Shown here one piece after another: positions 34,081-42,670 of a DNA stretch of 64,000 bases. The notes below the pieces were generated by a model that worked only from the letters and a program-made list of their open reading frames with translations, was not told the origin of the DNA and searched no databases. The position numbers and the translations under genes were made by a program. The stretch covers positions 57,183 to 121,182 of the forward strand of contig JAEYPO010000016.1 of assembly GCA_023410595.1 (NCBI GenBank), in the 5' to 3' direction. Numbering within the stretch: position 1 is the first letter of the stretch; each line of letters begins with the position of its first letter. This DNA is from Bacillota bacterium. GTDB lineage: Bacteria > Bacillota > Clostridia > Christensenellales > SZUA-584.

Positions 34081-35571
34081 ATGTCTGAACAGGAACACTT
34101 GGAACAGAATAACGAAGATGTAAGCGAACAGCAGCGTATACGGCGCGAAAAGCTTCAAACGCTTAAAGAAAACGGGCGCGACCCGTTTTTATTAACGCGC
34201 TTTGAGCGCACCCACACATCCAAAGACGTAACGGAGGGCTTTGACGCGCTCGAAGGAAAAACGGTAAGCGTCGCGGGGCGCATGATAAGCAAGCGCCTGA
34301 TGGGCAAGGCGAGCTTTTCGCATATACAGGATACCGACGGCCGCATACAGATATACGTCCGCAAGGACGTGCTGGGCGACGAGGCTTACGAAGAATACAA
34401 GAAATTTGATATAGGCGACGTAATAGGAATCGAGGGTGAGGTTTTCAAAACGAGCACGGGCGAGGTATCCGTTAAGGCGCACAAGCTTACGCTTCTTTCA
34501 AAGTCGCTTCAGCCGCTGCCCGAAAAGTTTCACGGTCTTAAAGATACCGACCTGCGCTACCGCCAGCGCCATGTAGACCTCATAGTAAACCCGGAGGTGC
34601 GCAGGGTGTTCCTTTTGCGCACACAGATAATAAAGTATATACGCGAATACCTCGATAATTTGGGGTATCTCGAGGTGGACACTCCCATACTCATGAGCAG
34701 CGCGGGCGGCGCCGCGGCACGCCCCTTTATCACGCATCACAATACGCTCGATTTGGACATGTTCCTCAGGATAGCGACGGAGCTTCACCTAAAGCGGCTT
34801 ATCATAGGCGGCTTTGACAAGGTGTACGAGATGGGCAGGATATTCCGCAACGAGGGCATGTCGGTAAAGCACAACCCTGAGTTTACGACTATTGAGCTTT
34901 ACGAGGCGTATACGGACGTAAATGGAATGATGGCCATCTGCGAGAATATGATATCGGGCTGCGCTCAAAAGCTACTCGGCACGACCGAAATAGAATACGA
35001 GGGGAAGGCCGTCAGTCTCGCGGCGCCGTGGAAAAGGCTTTCTATGCTTGACGCCGTCAAACAGTATACAGGCGCGGATTTTTCAGACTGCACGGACGAG
35101 CAGGCGCAGGCGCTGGCGAAGAAGATACATGTGGACGCAGGGGGCAAGACAACGAGGGGCGAGCTGTTATACGCGGCTTTCGAGCAGTTCGTGGAAGCAA
35201 ATCTGTCTGAGCCGACGTTCATACTCGGCTATCCCGTAGAGGTGTCACCGCTCGCAAAGAAGATGAAGGATTCCCCGTGGCTTACGGAGCGGTTCGAGCT
35301 GTTTATCACCGGCAGGGAGATGGCCAACGCGTTTTCCGAGCTTAACGACCCGGACGACCAGCGCGAGCGGTTCTTAGATCAGGCAAGGCAGCGCGCCAAG
35401 GGCGACGACGAAGCGCACGTAATGGATGAGGATTTCATCTCCGCTTTGGAGTACGGCATGCCGCCCACCGGCGGTATGGGCATAGGCATAGACCGCCTTA
35501 TAATGCTGCTCACAAATTCATCGTCGATAAGGGACGTCATACTGTTCCCGACAATGAAGCCAAAAGAATAA
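34081..35571 (+). CDS. lysS: Lysyl-tRNA synthetase, class II
   Basis: LysS charges tRNA-Lys. The 496-residue protein has an N-terminal OB-fold anticodon-binding domain (about 55-150, VAGRMISKRLMGKASFSHIQD) and a class II catalytic core: motif 1 around EVDTPILMSSAGGAAARPF, motif 2 FRNEGMSVKHNPEFTTIE, and motif 3 GGMGIGIDRLIMLL. It shares the greA transcript, the same order as in many Firmicutes (greA-lysS). A strong terminator follows the gene. Confidence 0.98.
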   Translation: MSEQEHLEQNNEDVSEQQRIRREKLQTLKENGRDPFLLTRFERTHTSKDVTEGFDALEGKTVSVAGRMISKRLMGKASFSHIQDTDGRIQIYVRKDVLGDEAYEEYKKFDIGDVIGIEGEVFKTSTGEVSVKAHKLTLLSKSLQPLPEKFHGLKDTDLRYRQRHVDLIVNPEVRRVFLLRTQIIKYIREYLDNLGYLEVDTPILMSSAGGAAARPFITHHNTLDLDMFLRIATELHLKRLIIGGFDKVYEMGRIFRNEGMSVKHNPEFTTIELYEAYTDVNGMMAICENMISGCAQKLLGTTEIEYEGKAVSLAAPWKRLSMLDAVKQYTGADFSDCTDEQAQALAKKIHVDAGGKTTRGELLYAAFEQFVEANLSEPTFILGYPVEVSPLAKKMKDSPWLTERFELFITGREMANAFSELNDPDDQRERFLDQARQRAKGDDEAHVMDEDFISALEYGMPPTGGMGIGIDRLIMLLTNSSSIRDVILFPTMKPKE

Positions 35572-35607
35572 GCCGCTTTTAAGCGACTTCATATAACGGG
35601 TTTTACC

Positions 35608-35640
35608 GCCCCGGAGATTTCCGGGGCATATTTTTATTTT
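35608..35640 (+). terminator. Terminator of greA-lysS
   Basis: Eight-base arms GCCCCGGA and TCCGGGGC around a four-base loop, followed by ATATTTTTATTTT. Confidence 0.85.
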
Positions 35641-35745
35641 ATAAAAGCCGCACGTGGAGCAACGGATAGCTTTAGCGTTGAAAAAATGCCTTAATAATAA
35701 ACAAACAGAAATCTAAGATAGATAAAGGAAAATACAGTTCAGTAA

Positions 35746-35772
35746 AGATTCTTCGCTTGCGCTCAGAATGAC
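35746..35772 (-). repeat. Repeat family C, left inverted copy
   Basis: AGATTCTTCGCTTGCGCTCA followed by GAATGAC is the reverse complement of the GTCATTCTGAG...GAAGAATCT block at 35823-35855. The two copies face each other across 50 bases and could form a cruciform. Related but diverged copies stand at 52968-53000 and 56889-56924. Confidence 0.7.
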
Positions 35773-35822
35773 TTAAAGCAACTAATACCGTAAAACAGGC
35801 TTTTATAGACTAAAGCTCATGT

Positions 35823-35855
35823 GTCATTCTGAGGACCGAAGGGACGAAGAATCTT
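35823..35855 (+). repeat. Repeat family C, right inverted copy
   Basis: GTCATTCTGAGGACCGAAGG, then GACGAAGAATCTT. This string type is known from memory as a very common intergenic repeat in many bacterial genomes. Its inverted partner is at 35746-35772. Confidence 0.7.
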
Positions 35856-35925
35856 AACCCTATGCGGTTGGCGGAACCGTAATATGCCGTGAGGCAAACC
35901 AGCAAGAGCACATTATAGGATTCAA

Positions 35926-35950
35926 GAAAAACCACCCCTTGAAGGGGTGG
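35926..35950 (-). terminator. Terminator of the pyrG-glnS-gltX operon
   Basis: Nine-base perfect arms CCACCCCTT and AAGGGGTGG around a single base. On the minus strand they are followed by TTTTTC, 26 bases past the gltX stop. Confidence 0.75.
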
Positions 35951-35976
35951 ATGATTTGCAGGATAAACTGCGGCGG

Positions 35977-37431
35977 CTATTTGCTGCACTCTAGTTTTTG
36001 TATGCTTTGATTCAAGCGGCGCAGCGTTTCTTCCCTGCCAAGCAGGCACGCTATCTCTACCGCCCCGCCCGGCGTTACCTCCGTGCCGGATATGGCGACG
36101 CGCAGCGGCCAGAACAGCTGTCCGTTCTTTACGCCGAGCTTCTCAACGAGCGCCATAAGCGCCTCTTTTAGTGGCTCTAATGAGTAATCCTGCTGCGCTT
36201 CCAGCACGGCCTTTGCTTTCTTGAGCACAGGCAGCGCCTGTTCAGCGTCAGTCTTCATCTTTTTATGGAAGTAAAGCTCGTTTGAAAACTCGGGCATTGC
36301 GGTCAGAAACGCGAGCTTTTGGGGTATCTCTGCGAGCGTCTCGAGGCGCGGCTGTATGAGGTCGGCTATCAGATTTAAGTCGAAGCCCTCCGCGCCGCAC
36401 TCTTTAAAGTAAGGCAGAGCGCGCGCTATAAAGGCGTCTTTAGACAGAGCGCGTATATACTGCGCGTTCATCCAAGTTAATTTCTCGACGTCAAATATCG
36501 CGGGAGACTTCGATAAACCTTCGATATTGAACGCTTGTATCAGCTCTTCGAGCGTGAATATCTCCTGCTCCGTGCCGGGGCTCCAGCCTAATAGCGCTAT
36601 GTAATTAAGCAGCGCTTCTTTTAAGTAGCCCTTGTTTATAAAATCGTCAAACGACGCGTCGCCGTGGCGCTTACTTAGCTTTCTTTGCTTGTCCTTCATT
36701 ACGACGGGCAGATGGATGTATTCGGGTATGTCCCAGCCAAAAGCGCGGTACAGATGGTTATACTTCGGCGTTGACGATAAATACTCCGTGCCGCGTATTA
36801 CGTGCGTTATGCCCATGAGGTGGTCGTCTATTACGTTTGCAAGGTTATAAGTAGGCATGCCGTCCGCTTTTAGCAGCACGTTGTCGTCGAGGTCGGCGTT
36901 GGGCACCGTTATCTCGCCGAACACGGCGTCGCGGTACGTCGTCTCCCCCTCGCGCGGTATGTTCTGGCGTATTACGTACTCTTCGCCCGCGTCGAGTTTG
37001 CGCTGTATTTCCTCATCCGAAAGGCGCAGGCAGTGCTTGTCGTACGTGTATGTCTCACCCTTAGCCTCGGCTTTGGCGCGTTCTTCAGCAAGGCGCTCTT
37101 TAGAGCAGAAACAGCGGTATGCCGCGTCTAAATCAATGAGCTTCTCGGCGTATTCTTTATATATGTCCCTGCGCTCGCTCTGTATGTACGGCCCGAAAGC
37201 GCCGCCGACATCCGGGCCTTCGTCGTAATAAAGCCCCGTTTGTTTGAGCGTCGAGTATATAACGTCCTTCGCGCCTTCCACCTCGCGGCCCATGTCCGTA
37301 TCCTCTATGCGCAGTATGAACACGCCGCCCGCCTTACGCGCGTACAGCCACGCGTACAGCGCGGTGCGCAGCCCCCCTATGTGCAGATAGCCCGTCGGGC
37401 TGGGCGCGAATCTCGTTCTTACCTGTTTCAT
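35977..37431 (-). CDS. gltX: Glutamyl-tRNA synthetase
   Basis: GltX charges tRNA-Glu; in many Firmicutes it also mischarges tRNA-Gln for later amidation. The 484-residue class I enzyme opens with RFAPSPTGYLHIGGLRTALY (HIGH motif HIGG) and has a KLSKRHGD KMSKS-type loop, a catalytic core with IRGTEYLSSTPKY, and the all-helical anticodon domain at the C terminus. It is the last gene of a seven-gene minus-strand run, six bases after a PQ-loop-like gene. Because glnS is two genes upstream in the same operon, this copy may be glutamate-specific. Confidence 0.97.
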   Translation of the reverse strand: MKQVRTRFAPSPTGYLHIGGLRTALYAWLYARKAGGVFILRIEDTDMGREVEGAKDVIYSTLKQTGLYYDEGPDVGGAFGPYIQSERRDIYKEYAEKLIDLDAAYRCFCSKERLAEERAKAEAKGETYTYDKHCLRLSDEEIQRKLDAGEEYVIRQNIPREGETTYRDAVFGEITVPNADLDDNVLLKADGMPTYNLANVIDDHLMGITHVIRGTEYLSSTPKYNHLYRAFGWDIPEYIHLPVVMKDKQRKLSKRHGDASFDDFINKGYLKEALLNYIALLGWSPGTEQEIFTLEELIQAFNIEGLSKSPAIFDVEKLTWMNAQYIRALSKDAFIARALPYFKECGAEGFDLNLIADLIQPRLETLAEIPQKLAFLTAMPEFSNELYFHKKMKTDAEQALPVLKKAKAVLEAQQDYSLEPLKEALMALVEKLGVKNGQLFWPLRVAISGTEVTPGGAVEIACLLGREETLRRLNQSIQKLECSK

Positions 37432-37437
37432 ATAATA

Positions 37438-37734
37438 TCACCCTTCAAGAGGTATTTCTTTGCTCTCCCGCAGTTTGTCGAGCTGCGCGTTGCGTATATA
37501 TAACGCTATGTCTATGCTGACCATGATAAAGTTTATTATATACAGCCCGAGTACGATATCGAGCGAAATAAGCGTTTTGTGCAGTATGCCCGCAACGTAC
37601 GCGAGCTCAATAAGTATGAGATACACAATGCTTTTTCCCTTTGTCGACCTTGCCCTTACCGAGCGTACGATGGAGAACGGCCACGATATGCCGAAGCATA
37701 TGAGCATGAGCGCTTCGAAAATGCTGAAATCCAT
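37438..37734 (-). CDS. Small three-helix PQ-loop/SemiSWEET-like membrane protein (copy 2)
   Basis: The 98-residue protein has three hydrophobic segments (about 7-22, 36-54, 62-82) and the pattern GISWPFSIVRSVRARSTKGK, which resembles a PQ-loop repeat with Trp-Pro in place of Pro-Gln. SemiSWEET-type half-transporters have the same three-helix size and work as dimers, moving sugars; other PQ-loop proteins move amino acids. Its ATG overlaps the stop of the paralogous upstream gene by one base (TAATG), so the two proteins are made together and could form a heterodimer. Assignment rests on pattern and topology only. Confidence 0.65.
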   Translation of the reverse strand: MDFSIFEALMLICFGISWPFSIVRSVRARSTKGKSIVYLILIELAYVAGILHKTLISLDIVLGLYIINFIMVSIDIALYIRNAQLDKLRESKEIPLEG

Positions 37735-38009
37735 TACGCGCGCCCCCTCTCGTACTTGTTCCTGACGTAAAAGTATACGGCCATATCCGCCGAGATGAGC
37801 GCGAAGTCGAGGAAGTATACGGCCAGCACCCAGTCAAGCGAATACAGAAACTTGTGCAGTATCCCAAAAGCGTAGCCGAGCAGCACGACGCCTGAAAAAA
37901 TAAGGCTTTTACCCTTTGTGCTCTTTCGCTTCAGCATGCGGGCTATGGATATGGGCCACGCGCACGCTATGAACACAAAGAAGAAAAGCTCGTATATGCT
38001 TATATGCAT
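37734..38009 (-). CDS. Small three-helix PQ-loop/SemiSWEET-like membrane protein (copy 1)
   Basis: A 91-residue paralogue of the next gene. Shared positions include WP(I/F)SI, R...(R/K)STKGKS, a GIxHK turn (GILHK), SLDxVL and SxDxAxY in the third helix. Three membrane segments are visible (about 6-22, 37-53, 62-82) and the C terminus is basic. It lies 11 bases after glnS in the same operon. A role in moving a metabolite linked to glutamate or glutamine is a guess from context; nothing in the sequence shows the substrate. Confidence 0.65.
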   Translation of the reverse strand: MHISIYELFFFVFIACAWPISIARMLKRKSTKGKSLIFSGVVLLGYAFGILHKFLYSLDWVLAVYFLDFALISADMAVYFYVRNKYERGRA

Positions 38010-38020
38010 AATGACTGTCC

Positions 38021-39661
38021 TTACGCTTTCGCGTAGCTGTCTTTAAGACCAACTATCTGGTTGAACACAAGAGAGCCCGCTGCGCTGTCTTCGTCCACGC
38101 GGAAATACCCCTGGCGCAGGAACTGGAACTTGTCGCCCGGTTTGGCGGAGGAGGCGGCCTGCTCTATAAGCGCGTGCTCGTATACATACATGGACTCGCT
38201 GTTCAGCCTGTCCATGAAGTCGCCTTCGGAATCGGCTGTGAGCAGATAGTCGTACATCCTCACTGTGCAAGGCACGGCCGTCGCCGCGTCCACCCAGTGC
38301 AGCGTGCCTTTTACCTTGCGCCCGGCGGTGGGGCCGCCCGTCTTCGAGCCGGGGTCGTAGCTGCACTTAAGCTCGGTTATGTTGCCGTCCTTATCCTTTA
38401 CGACGCTCTCGCACTTTACGATATACGCGTCTTTAAGCCTCGCTTCTTTCCCCGGGGAAAGCCGGTGGAACTTGGGCGGCGGGTCTTCCATGAAATCGGA
38501 GCGCTCTATATATATCTCGCGCGAAAAGCTTACGTCGCGCAAACCTGCCGTTTCGTCTTTGGGCAGGTTTTCTGACTGCACGGCTTCGCCCTCTCCCGTG
38601 TAATTCTCTATAACGACTTTAAGAGGGTCGAGCACGGCCATGCGCCTCGGGGCGGTAAGCCCTAAGTGCTCTCTTGCGCAGTGCTCCAAAAGCTGCACTT
38701 CCACCTCGCTGTTCGCTTTGGCTACGCCTATCCTTTCGCAAAAGTCGCGTATAGACTCAGGGCTGTAGCCGCGGCGGCGAAGGCCTGAGAGCGTGGGCAT
38801 GCGCGGATCGTCCCAACCGGAAACAACGCCCTCGTCCACGAGCTTTTTAAGATAACGCTTGCTCATTATGGTGCGCTGCAGATTAAGCCGCGCGAATTCG
38901 TACTGGCGGGGCGACGGGTCGCACTCGCAATTCTCTATCACCCAGTCGTACAGCGGGCGGTGGTCTTCAAACTCGAGCGAGCACAGGCTGTGCGTAACGT
39001 GCTCGTACGCGTCCTCTAATGGATGCGCGTAGTCGTACATAGGGTATATGCACCATTTATCTCCCTGGCGGTGGTGCGTCGCGTGAAGTATGCGGTATAT
39101 GACGGGGTCGCGCATATTGAGGTTGGGGCTCGCCATATCTATTTTGGCGCGCAGCACCTTTTCTCCGTCGGCGTAAACTCCGTCCTTCATATCGAGAAAC
39201 AGCCTTCTGTTCTCCTCCGCGCTCCTGTCGCGCCACGGGCTCGGCCTTCCCGGCTCTGTGAGCGTACCGCGGTATTCGCGTATCTCGTCTGCGGTAAGGT
39301 CGCACACATACGCGAGGCCTTTATCAATTAGCTTTAAAGCGCACTCAAACATGTAATCAAAATAATCGGACGCATAGTATATGCCCGCCGGAGTAAAGCC
39401 CAGCCAGGCGATATCCCTTTCTATGCTGCTTACATATTCCTCGTCTTCTTTGACGGGATTGGTATCATCATAGCGCAGGTTGCACTTGCCGTCATATTTA
39501 AGAGCCGTGCCGAAATTGATACATATCGCTTTGGCGTGCCCTATATGGAGATAACCGTTGGGCTCGGGCGGAAACCGCGTGATTATGCCGCTGACCTTGC
39601 CGCTTGCAAGGTCGTCGTCTATTATCTCCTCTATGAAATTCCTCGATCGTTCATCAGCCAT
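38021..39661 (-). CDS. glnS: Glutaminyl-tRNA synthetase
   Basis: GlnS charges tRNA-Gln directly with glutamine. The 546-residue class I enzyme shows ITRFPPEPNGYLHIGHAKAI (HIGH motif) and the GlnS-specific IMSKRYLKKLVDEG KMSKS loop. It also has the HSLCSLEFEDHRPLYDWVI segment, and beta-barrel anticodon-binding domains (VVIENYTGEGE, IYIERSDFMEDPPPKFHRL). Most Firmicutes lack GlnS and use the Glu-tRNA-Gln amidotransferase route, so the gene was probably acquired laterally in this lineage, as known for some Clostridia. It follows pyrG by 23 bases. Confidence 0.97.
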   Translation of the reverse strand: MADERSRNFIEEIIDDDLASGKVSGIITRFPPEPNGYLHIGHAKAICINFGTALKYDGKCNLRYDDTNPVKEDEEYVSSIERDIAWLGFTPAGIYYASDYFDYMFECALKLIDKGLAYVCDLTADEIREYRGTLTEPGRPSPWRDRSAEENRRLFLDMKDGVYADGEKVLRAKIDMASPNLNMRDPVIYRILHATHHRQGDKWCIYPMYDYAHPLEDAYEHVTHSLCSLEFEDHRPLYDWVIENCECDPSPRQYEFARLNLQRTIMSKRYLKKLVDEGVVSGWDDPRMPTLSGLRRRGYSPESIRDFCERIGVAKANSEVEVQLLEHCAREHLGLTAPRRMAVLDPLKVVIENYTGEGEAVQSENLPKDETAGLRDVSFSREIYIERSDFMEDPPPKFHRLSPGKEARLKDAYIVKCESVVKDKDGNITELKCSYDPGSKTGGPTAGRKVKGTLHWVDAATAVPCTVRMYDYLLTADSEGDFMDRLNSESMYVYEHALIEQAASSAKPGDKFQFLRQGYFRVDEDSAAGSLVFNQIVGLKDSYAKA

Positions 39662-39684
39662 AGAATAACAGGTCCTCTAGCGTA

Positions 39685-41298
39685 TTATTTATTATCGCAG
39701 CGTTTCTTTGCCGCGGCCACGAGCTCTCTGAACAGCGGATGGGAGCGTATGGGGCGGGACTTGAACTCGGGATGGAACTGCACGCCCACGAACCACGGGT
39801 GGCCCTCAAGCTCCATTATCTCCACAAGGCCGTGCTCGGGGTTAATGCCCGCGACGCGCATGCCGTTCTTTGTCACCTCTTCGAGGTAAACGTTGTTAAA
39901 CTCGTATCTGTGGCGGTGGCGCTCGCTTATTTCTTCCTTCTTATACGCCGAGTATGCGTGCGTGCCCTTTGTCAGCACGCACCTGTAACTTCCAAGGCGC
40001 ATAGTGCCGCCCATGTCCGTAACGTTCTTCTGCTCGGGCATGAGATCTATAAACGGGTGCGGCGTATCGGAACAATGCTCGGTGGAATTCGCTTCGCGGT
40101 ATCCCAATACGTTGCGCGCGAACTCTACGACCGCGAGCTGCATACCAAGGCATATGCCGAAGAACGGCACGCCGTTTTCGCGGCAGTACTGTATGGCCTT
40201 TATCTTGCCCTCTATGCCGCGTTCTCCGAAGCCTCCCGGCACTATTATGCCGTCTGCTTCTTTAAGCAGCGAGGCCACATCGTCCGTCTCCTCTAGGTCT
40301 ACGGCGTTTATCCACATTATCTCGACGAGCACGTTATTGGCTATGCCCGCGTGCGTTAATGATTCCACTATGCTTAAGTATGCGTCGTGCAGGTCGATGT
40401 ACTTGCCTACTATCGCTATCTTTACTTTGTTTTTCAGGTTCTTCTGTATCTGTACTATCTTCTCCCACTGCTTTAATTCGGCGGGCGTGTTGGGCAGCCC
40501 GAGCCGCTCGCATACGAGAGTGTCGAGATTCTCTTTGCGCAGCATTAAAGGCACTTCGTAAAGCGAAGGAGCATCTAAATTCTGCACTACGTGCGTGGGG
40601 CTGACGTTGCAGAAGAGAGCTATCTTGCGCTTTATGTCGCTCGTCAGTTCCTGCTCGGTGCGGCACACTATTATATCCGGCTCTATACCAATTGTTCTCA
40701 GCTCCTTGACGCTGTGCTGCGTGGGCTTCGTCTTCAGTTCGCCCACCATCTTAAGATACGGCATGAGAGTCACGTGAATGTACATGCAGTTTTCCTCGCC
40801 GACTTCCCACTTTATCTGCCTTATCGTCTCGAGGAACGGCAAAGATTCTATATCGCCCACCGTGCCGCCTATCTCGGTTATCACGACGTCGGGCTTGTTT
40901 TTACTGGCGACGCTGAATATCCTTTCCTTTATCTCGTCTATGATATGGGGGATTACCTGCACCGTGCCGCCTAAGTAATCGCCTCTTCTCTCCTTGGTAA
41001 TCACCTTCCAATACACCTTGCCCGTAGTCACGTTCGAGTCAGCAAAAGAGTTTTCGTCCGTAAAGCGCTCGTAGTGCCCTATGTCTAAGTCTGTCTCCGC
41101 GCCGTCGTCTGTCACGAACACCTCTCCATGCTGGAACGGGCTCATCGTACCGGGGTCCACGTTGATGTACGGATCACATTTCTGAAGGGAGACCTTAAGG
41201 CCCCGGCTTTTTAAAAGAAGCCCCAGCGACGCCGCGGTGATGCCTTTTCCGAGCGATGATACTACCCCTCCGGTTACGAATATAAATTTGGTTGCCAT
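39685..41298 (-). CDS. pyrG: CTP synthase
   Basis: PyrG makes CTP from UTP, ATP and glutamine. The 537-residue protein has the N-terminal synthetase domain (KFIFVTGGVVSSLGKGITAASLG with the P-loop, CDPYINVDPGTMSPFQHGEVFVTDDGAETDLD) and a C-terminal class I glutamine amidotransferase. The nucleophile is Cys383 in FFGICLGMQ, and the His/Glu pair lies in GVQFHPEF. Length is typical. It sits 22 bases after the metallo-hydrolase gene and 23 before glnS. Here it is not next to rpoE, as it often is in Bacilli. Confidence 0.98.
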   Translation of the reverse strand: MATKFIFVTGGVVSSLGKGITAASLGLLLKSRGLKVSLQKCDPYINVDPGTMSPFQHGEVFVTDDGAETDLDIGHYERFTDENSFADSNVTTGKVYWKVITKERRGDYLGGTVQVIPHIIDEIKERIFSVASKNKPDVVITEIGGTVGDIESLPFLETIRQIKWEVGEENCMYIHVTLMPYLKMVGELKTKPTQHSVKELRTIGIEPDIIVCRTEQELTSDIKRKIALFCNVSPTHVVQNLDAPSLYEVPLMLRKENLDTLVCERLGLPNTPAELKQWEKIVQIQKNLKNKVKIAIVGKYIDLHDAYLSIVESLTHAGIANNVLVEIMWINAVDLEETDDVASLLKEADGIIVPGGFGERGIEGKIKAIQYCRENGVPFFGICLGMQLAVVEFARNVLGYREANSTEHCSDTPHPFIDLMPEQKNVTDMGGTMRLGSYRCVLTKGTHAYSAYKKEEISERHRHRYEFNNVYLEEVTKNGMRVAGINPEHGLVEIMELEGHPWFVGVQFHPEFKSRPIRSHPLFRELVAAAKKRCDNK

Positions 41299-41320
41299 TA
41301 AAACCCTCCAAAAAAAATAA

Positions 41321-41968
41321 TTACATATATTCCATAACGACGATGCGCGTGCGCTTTTTAAGCGAGCCCTTATCTATTTCAAACATGTTTTTACCAAGAC
41401 GCGACACGTCGTATTCCCTGCCCGCCGCCTCGAGAAAATACTCTAAGGGCTCTATGTCTATCGTACAGGCAGACGTCTTATAGTGCATGGGTATTATGAT
41501 GTTGGGCGATATCCTCTCGCAAATGGCAAGAGCCTCTTTGGCGTCCACTGTATAGACGCCGCCCACGGGTATCAAGAGCACGTCTATGCCTATAAGCTTT
41601 TCAAACAAAGCGTCCGAAGGAACGCAGCCTATGTCGCCCATGTGGCACAGCGTAATAGTTTTGCTCTTCATTATAAAAACGAGGTTTGCACCCCGCTCTT
41701 TGCCTTCGCATCTGTCATGCCACGTCGATATGCCTTCTATCGTAAGGTCGTCAAAAGTATGTACGCCCGGCGTATTTACAAGTGAATACTTTCCCTTTAC
41801 GCCGCTTAAGTCCGCGTGATCGTGGTGGAGGTGGCTTATGACTGCGATATCCGCTTCAGTATCAAGCTGCCCGTACCCCGATTCAAAATCGTAAGGGTCA
41901 AAGAGTATCCTTTTACCACCGTTAAGCGTTACTTTAAAACAGGAATGCCCCAGCCATTCTATAACCAT
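41321..41968 (-). CDS. Metal-dependent hydrolase, UPF0173/YtkL type (metallo-beta-lactamase fold)
   Basis: The 215-residue protein begins MVIEWLGHSCFKV and has the metal-ligand motif SHLHHDHADLSGVKG (HxHxDH). Further His/Asp ligands lie in LCHMGDIGCVPSD and IPMHYKTSACTI. This is the compact UPF0173 branch of the metallo-beta-lactamase superfamily; it binds two metal ions and hydrolyses an unknown substrate. The gene is the second of the seven-gene minus-strand operon, 22 bases before pyrG. A role in nucleotide or RNA metabolism would suit the neighbours but is not shown. Confidence 0.9.
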   Translation of the reverse strand: MVIEWLGHSCFKVTLNGGKRILFDPYDFESGYGQLDTEADIAVISHLHHDHADLSGVKGKYSLVNTPGVHTFDDLTIEGISTWHDRCEGKERGANLVFIMKSKTITLCHMGDIGCVPSDALFEKLIGIDVLLIPVGGVYTVDAKEALAICERISPNIIIPMHYKTSACTIDIEPLEYFLEAAGREYDVSRLGKNMFEIDKGSLKKRTRIVVMEYM

Positions 41969-41989
41969 GTGTTCACCTCGATTCGTATT

Positions 41990-42415
41990 CTAATTTATCC
42001 AGTCTCCCAGACTTTTAAACGATAAATTCAGCTTGCCTGCGCTGCTCGCGTCTCCCAGCTTAAGCTCGTACTGAAGATCCACGCTGCCGCGGCTGTCACT
42101 GAGATCGCTTATCATGTTTGTAGCCAGTATGTTCATACGCATCATGCCACCTGGCGTAGATACGCTGCTCTGAAAAACGCTGTTCTTTGAGAATACCATC
42201 TGCGGGTCGATTTCGCCGTCTCTCGTCATCGTTACGCTGGCGCTTTCAAGCAGTATCTTTGTCGTCACACCGTTTCTTCCGGTCAGGTCGCTTTCGTCGT
42301 ATTCTATGAGGTAGCCGTCAGTCTCCTTATACAGCCTGCCTTCCGTGACAAACTCAACAATGCTGCCCGGGTCTTCAACCTGCGAGCCTTTTATTGTAAG
42401 CAGAACTTTCTGCAT
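41990..42415 (-). CDS. DUF1934 family protein (YwiB-like)
   Basis: The 141-residue soluble protein matches the DUF1934 beta-barrel family by its opening (KVLLTIKGSQ), the EFVTEGRLYKETDGYLIEYDES strand pair and the central VTMTRDGEI plus FQSSVSTPGG segments. In Bacilli a member lies near argS or rpoE/pyrG; the link to pyrG is kept here. Function is unknown. It is the first gene of the minus-strand operon and has a GGGGGCGC stretch ahead of its start rather than a classical AGGAGG. Confidence 0.8.
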   Translation of the reverse strand: MQKVLLTIKGSQVEDPGSIVEFVTEGRLYKETDGYLIEYDESDLTGRNGVTTKILLESASVTMTRDGEIDPQMVFSKNSVFQSSVSTPGGMMRMNILATNMISDLSDSRGSVDLQYELKLGDASSAGKLNLSFKSLGDWIN

Positions 42416-42670
42416 ATCAGCGCCCCCAAAAATATTCTTAAGTATTATAGCACAAACGTATATGATTATGAAATATATATGGGGGCGTTTATTGAAAAAA
42501 TAGCAAATAAATATGAAAAGGTTTATTTACAGCATGCTATTAATCCATATATTATCATATTGACAGTTTTGTTTTAAAAAGAAGCTTTTATACGGCACGT
42601 ACGGCACAAAAGCGAAACGCAGGCAATAACTACCGGCTTTTCGGCCGGAATAAGCATAAAGAGGTTGACC

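Larger units (their letters stand above)
35641..35925. other. Intergenic stretch with inverted family C repeats
   Basis: This is the bulk of the 405-base gap between lysS and gltX. Apart from the repeat pair listed separately, no feature is seen and no gene is supported. Confidence 0.5.
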
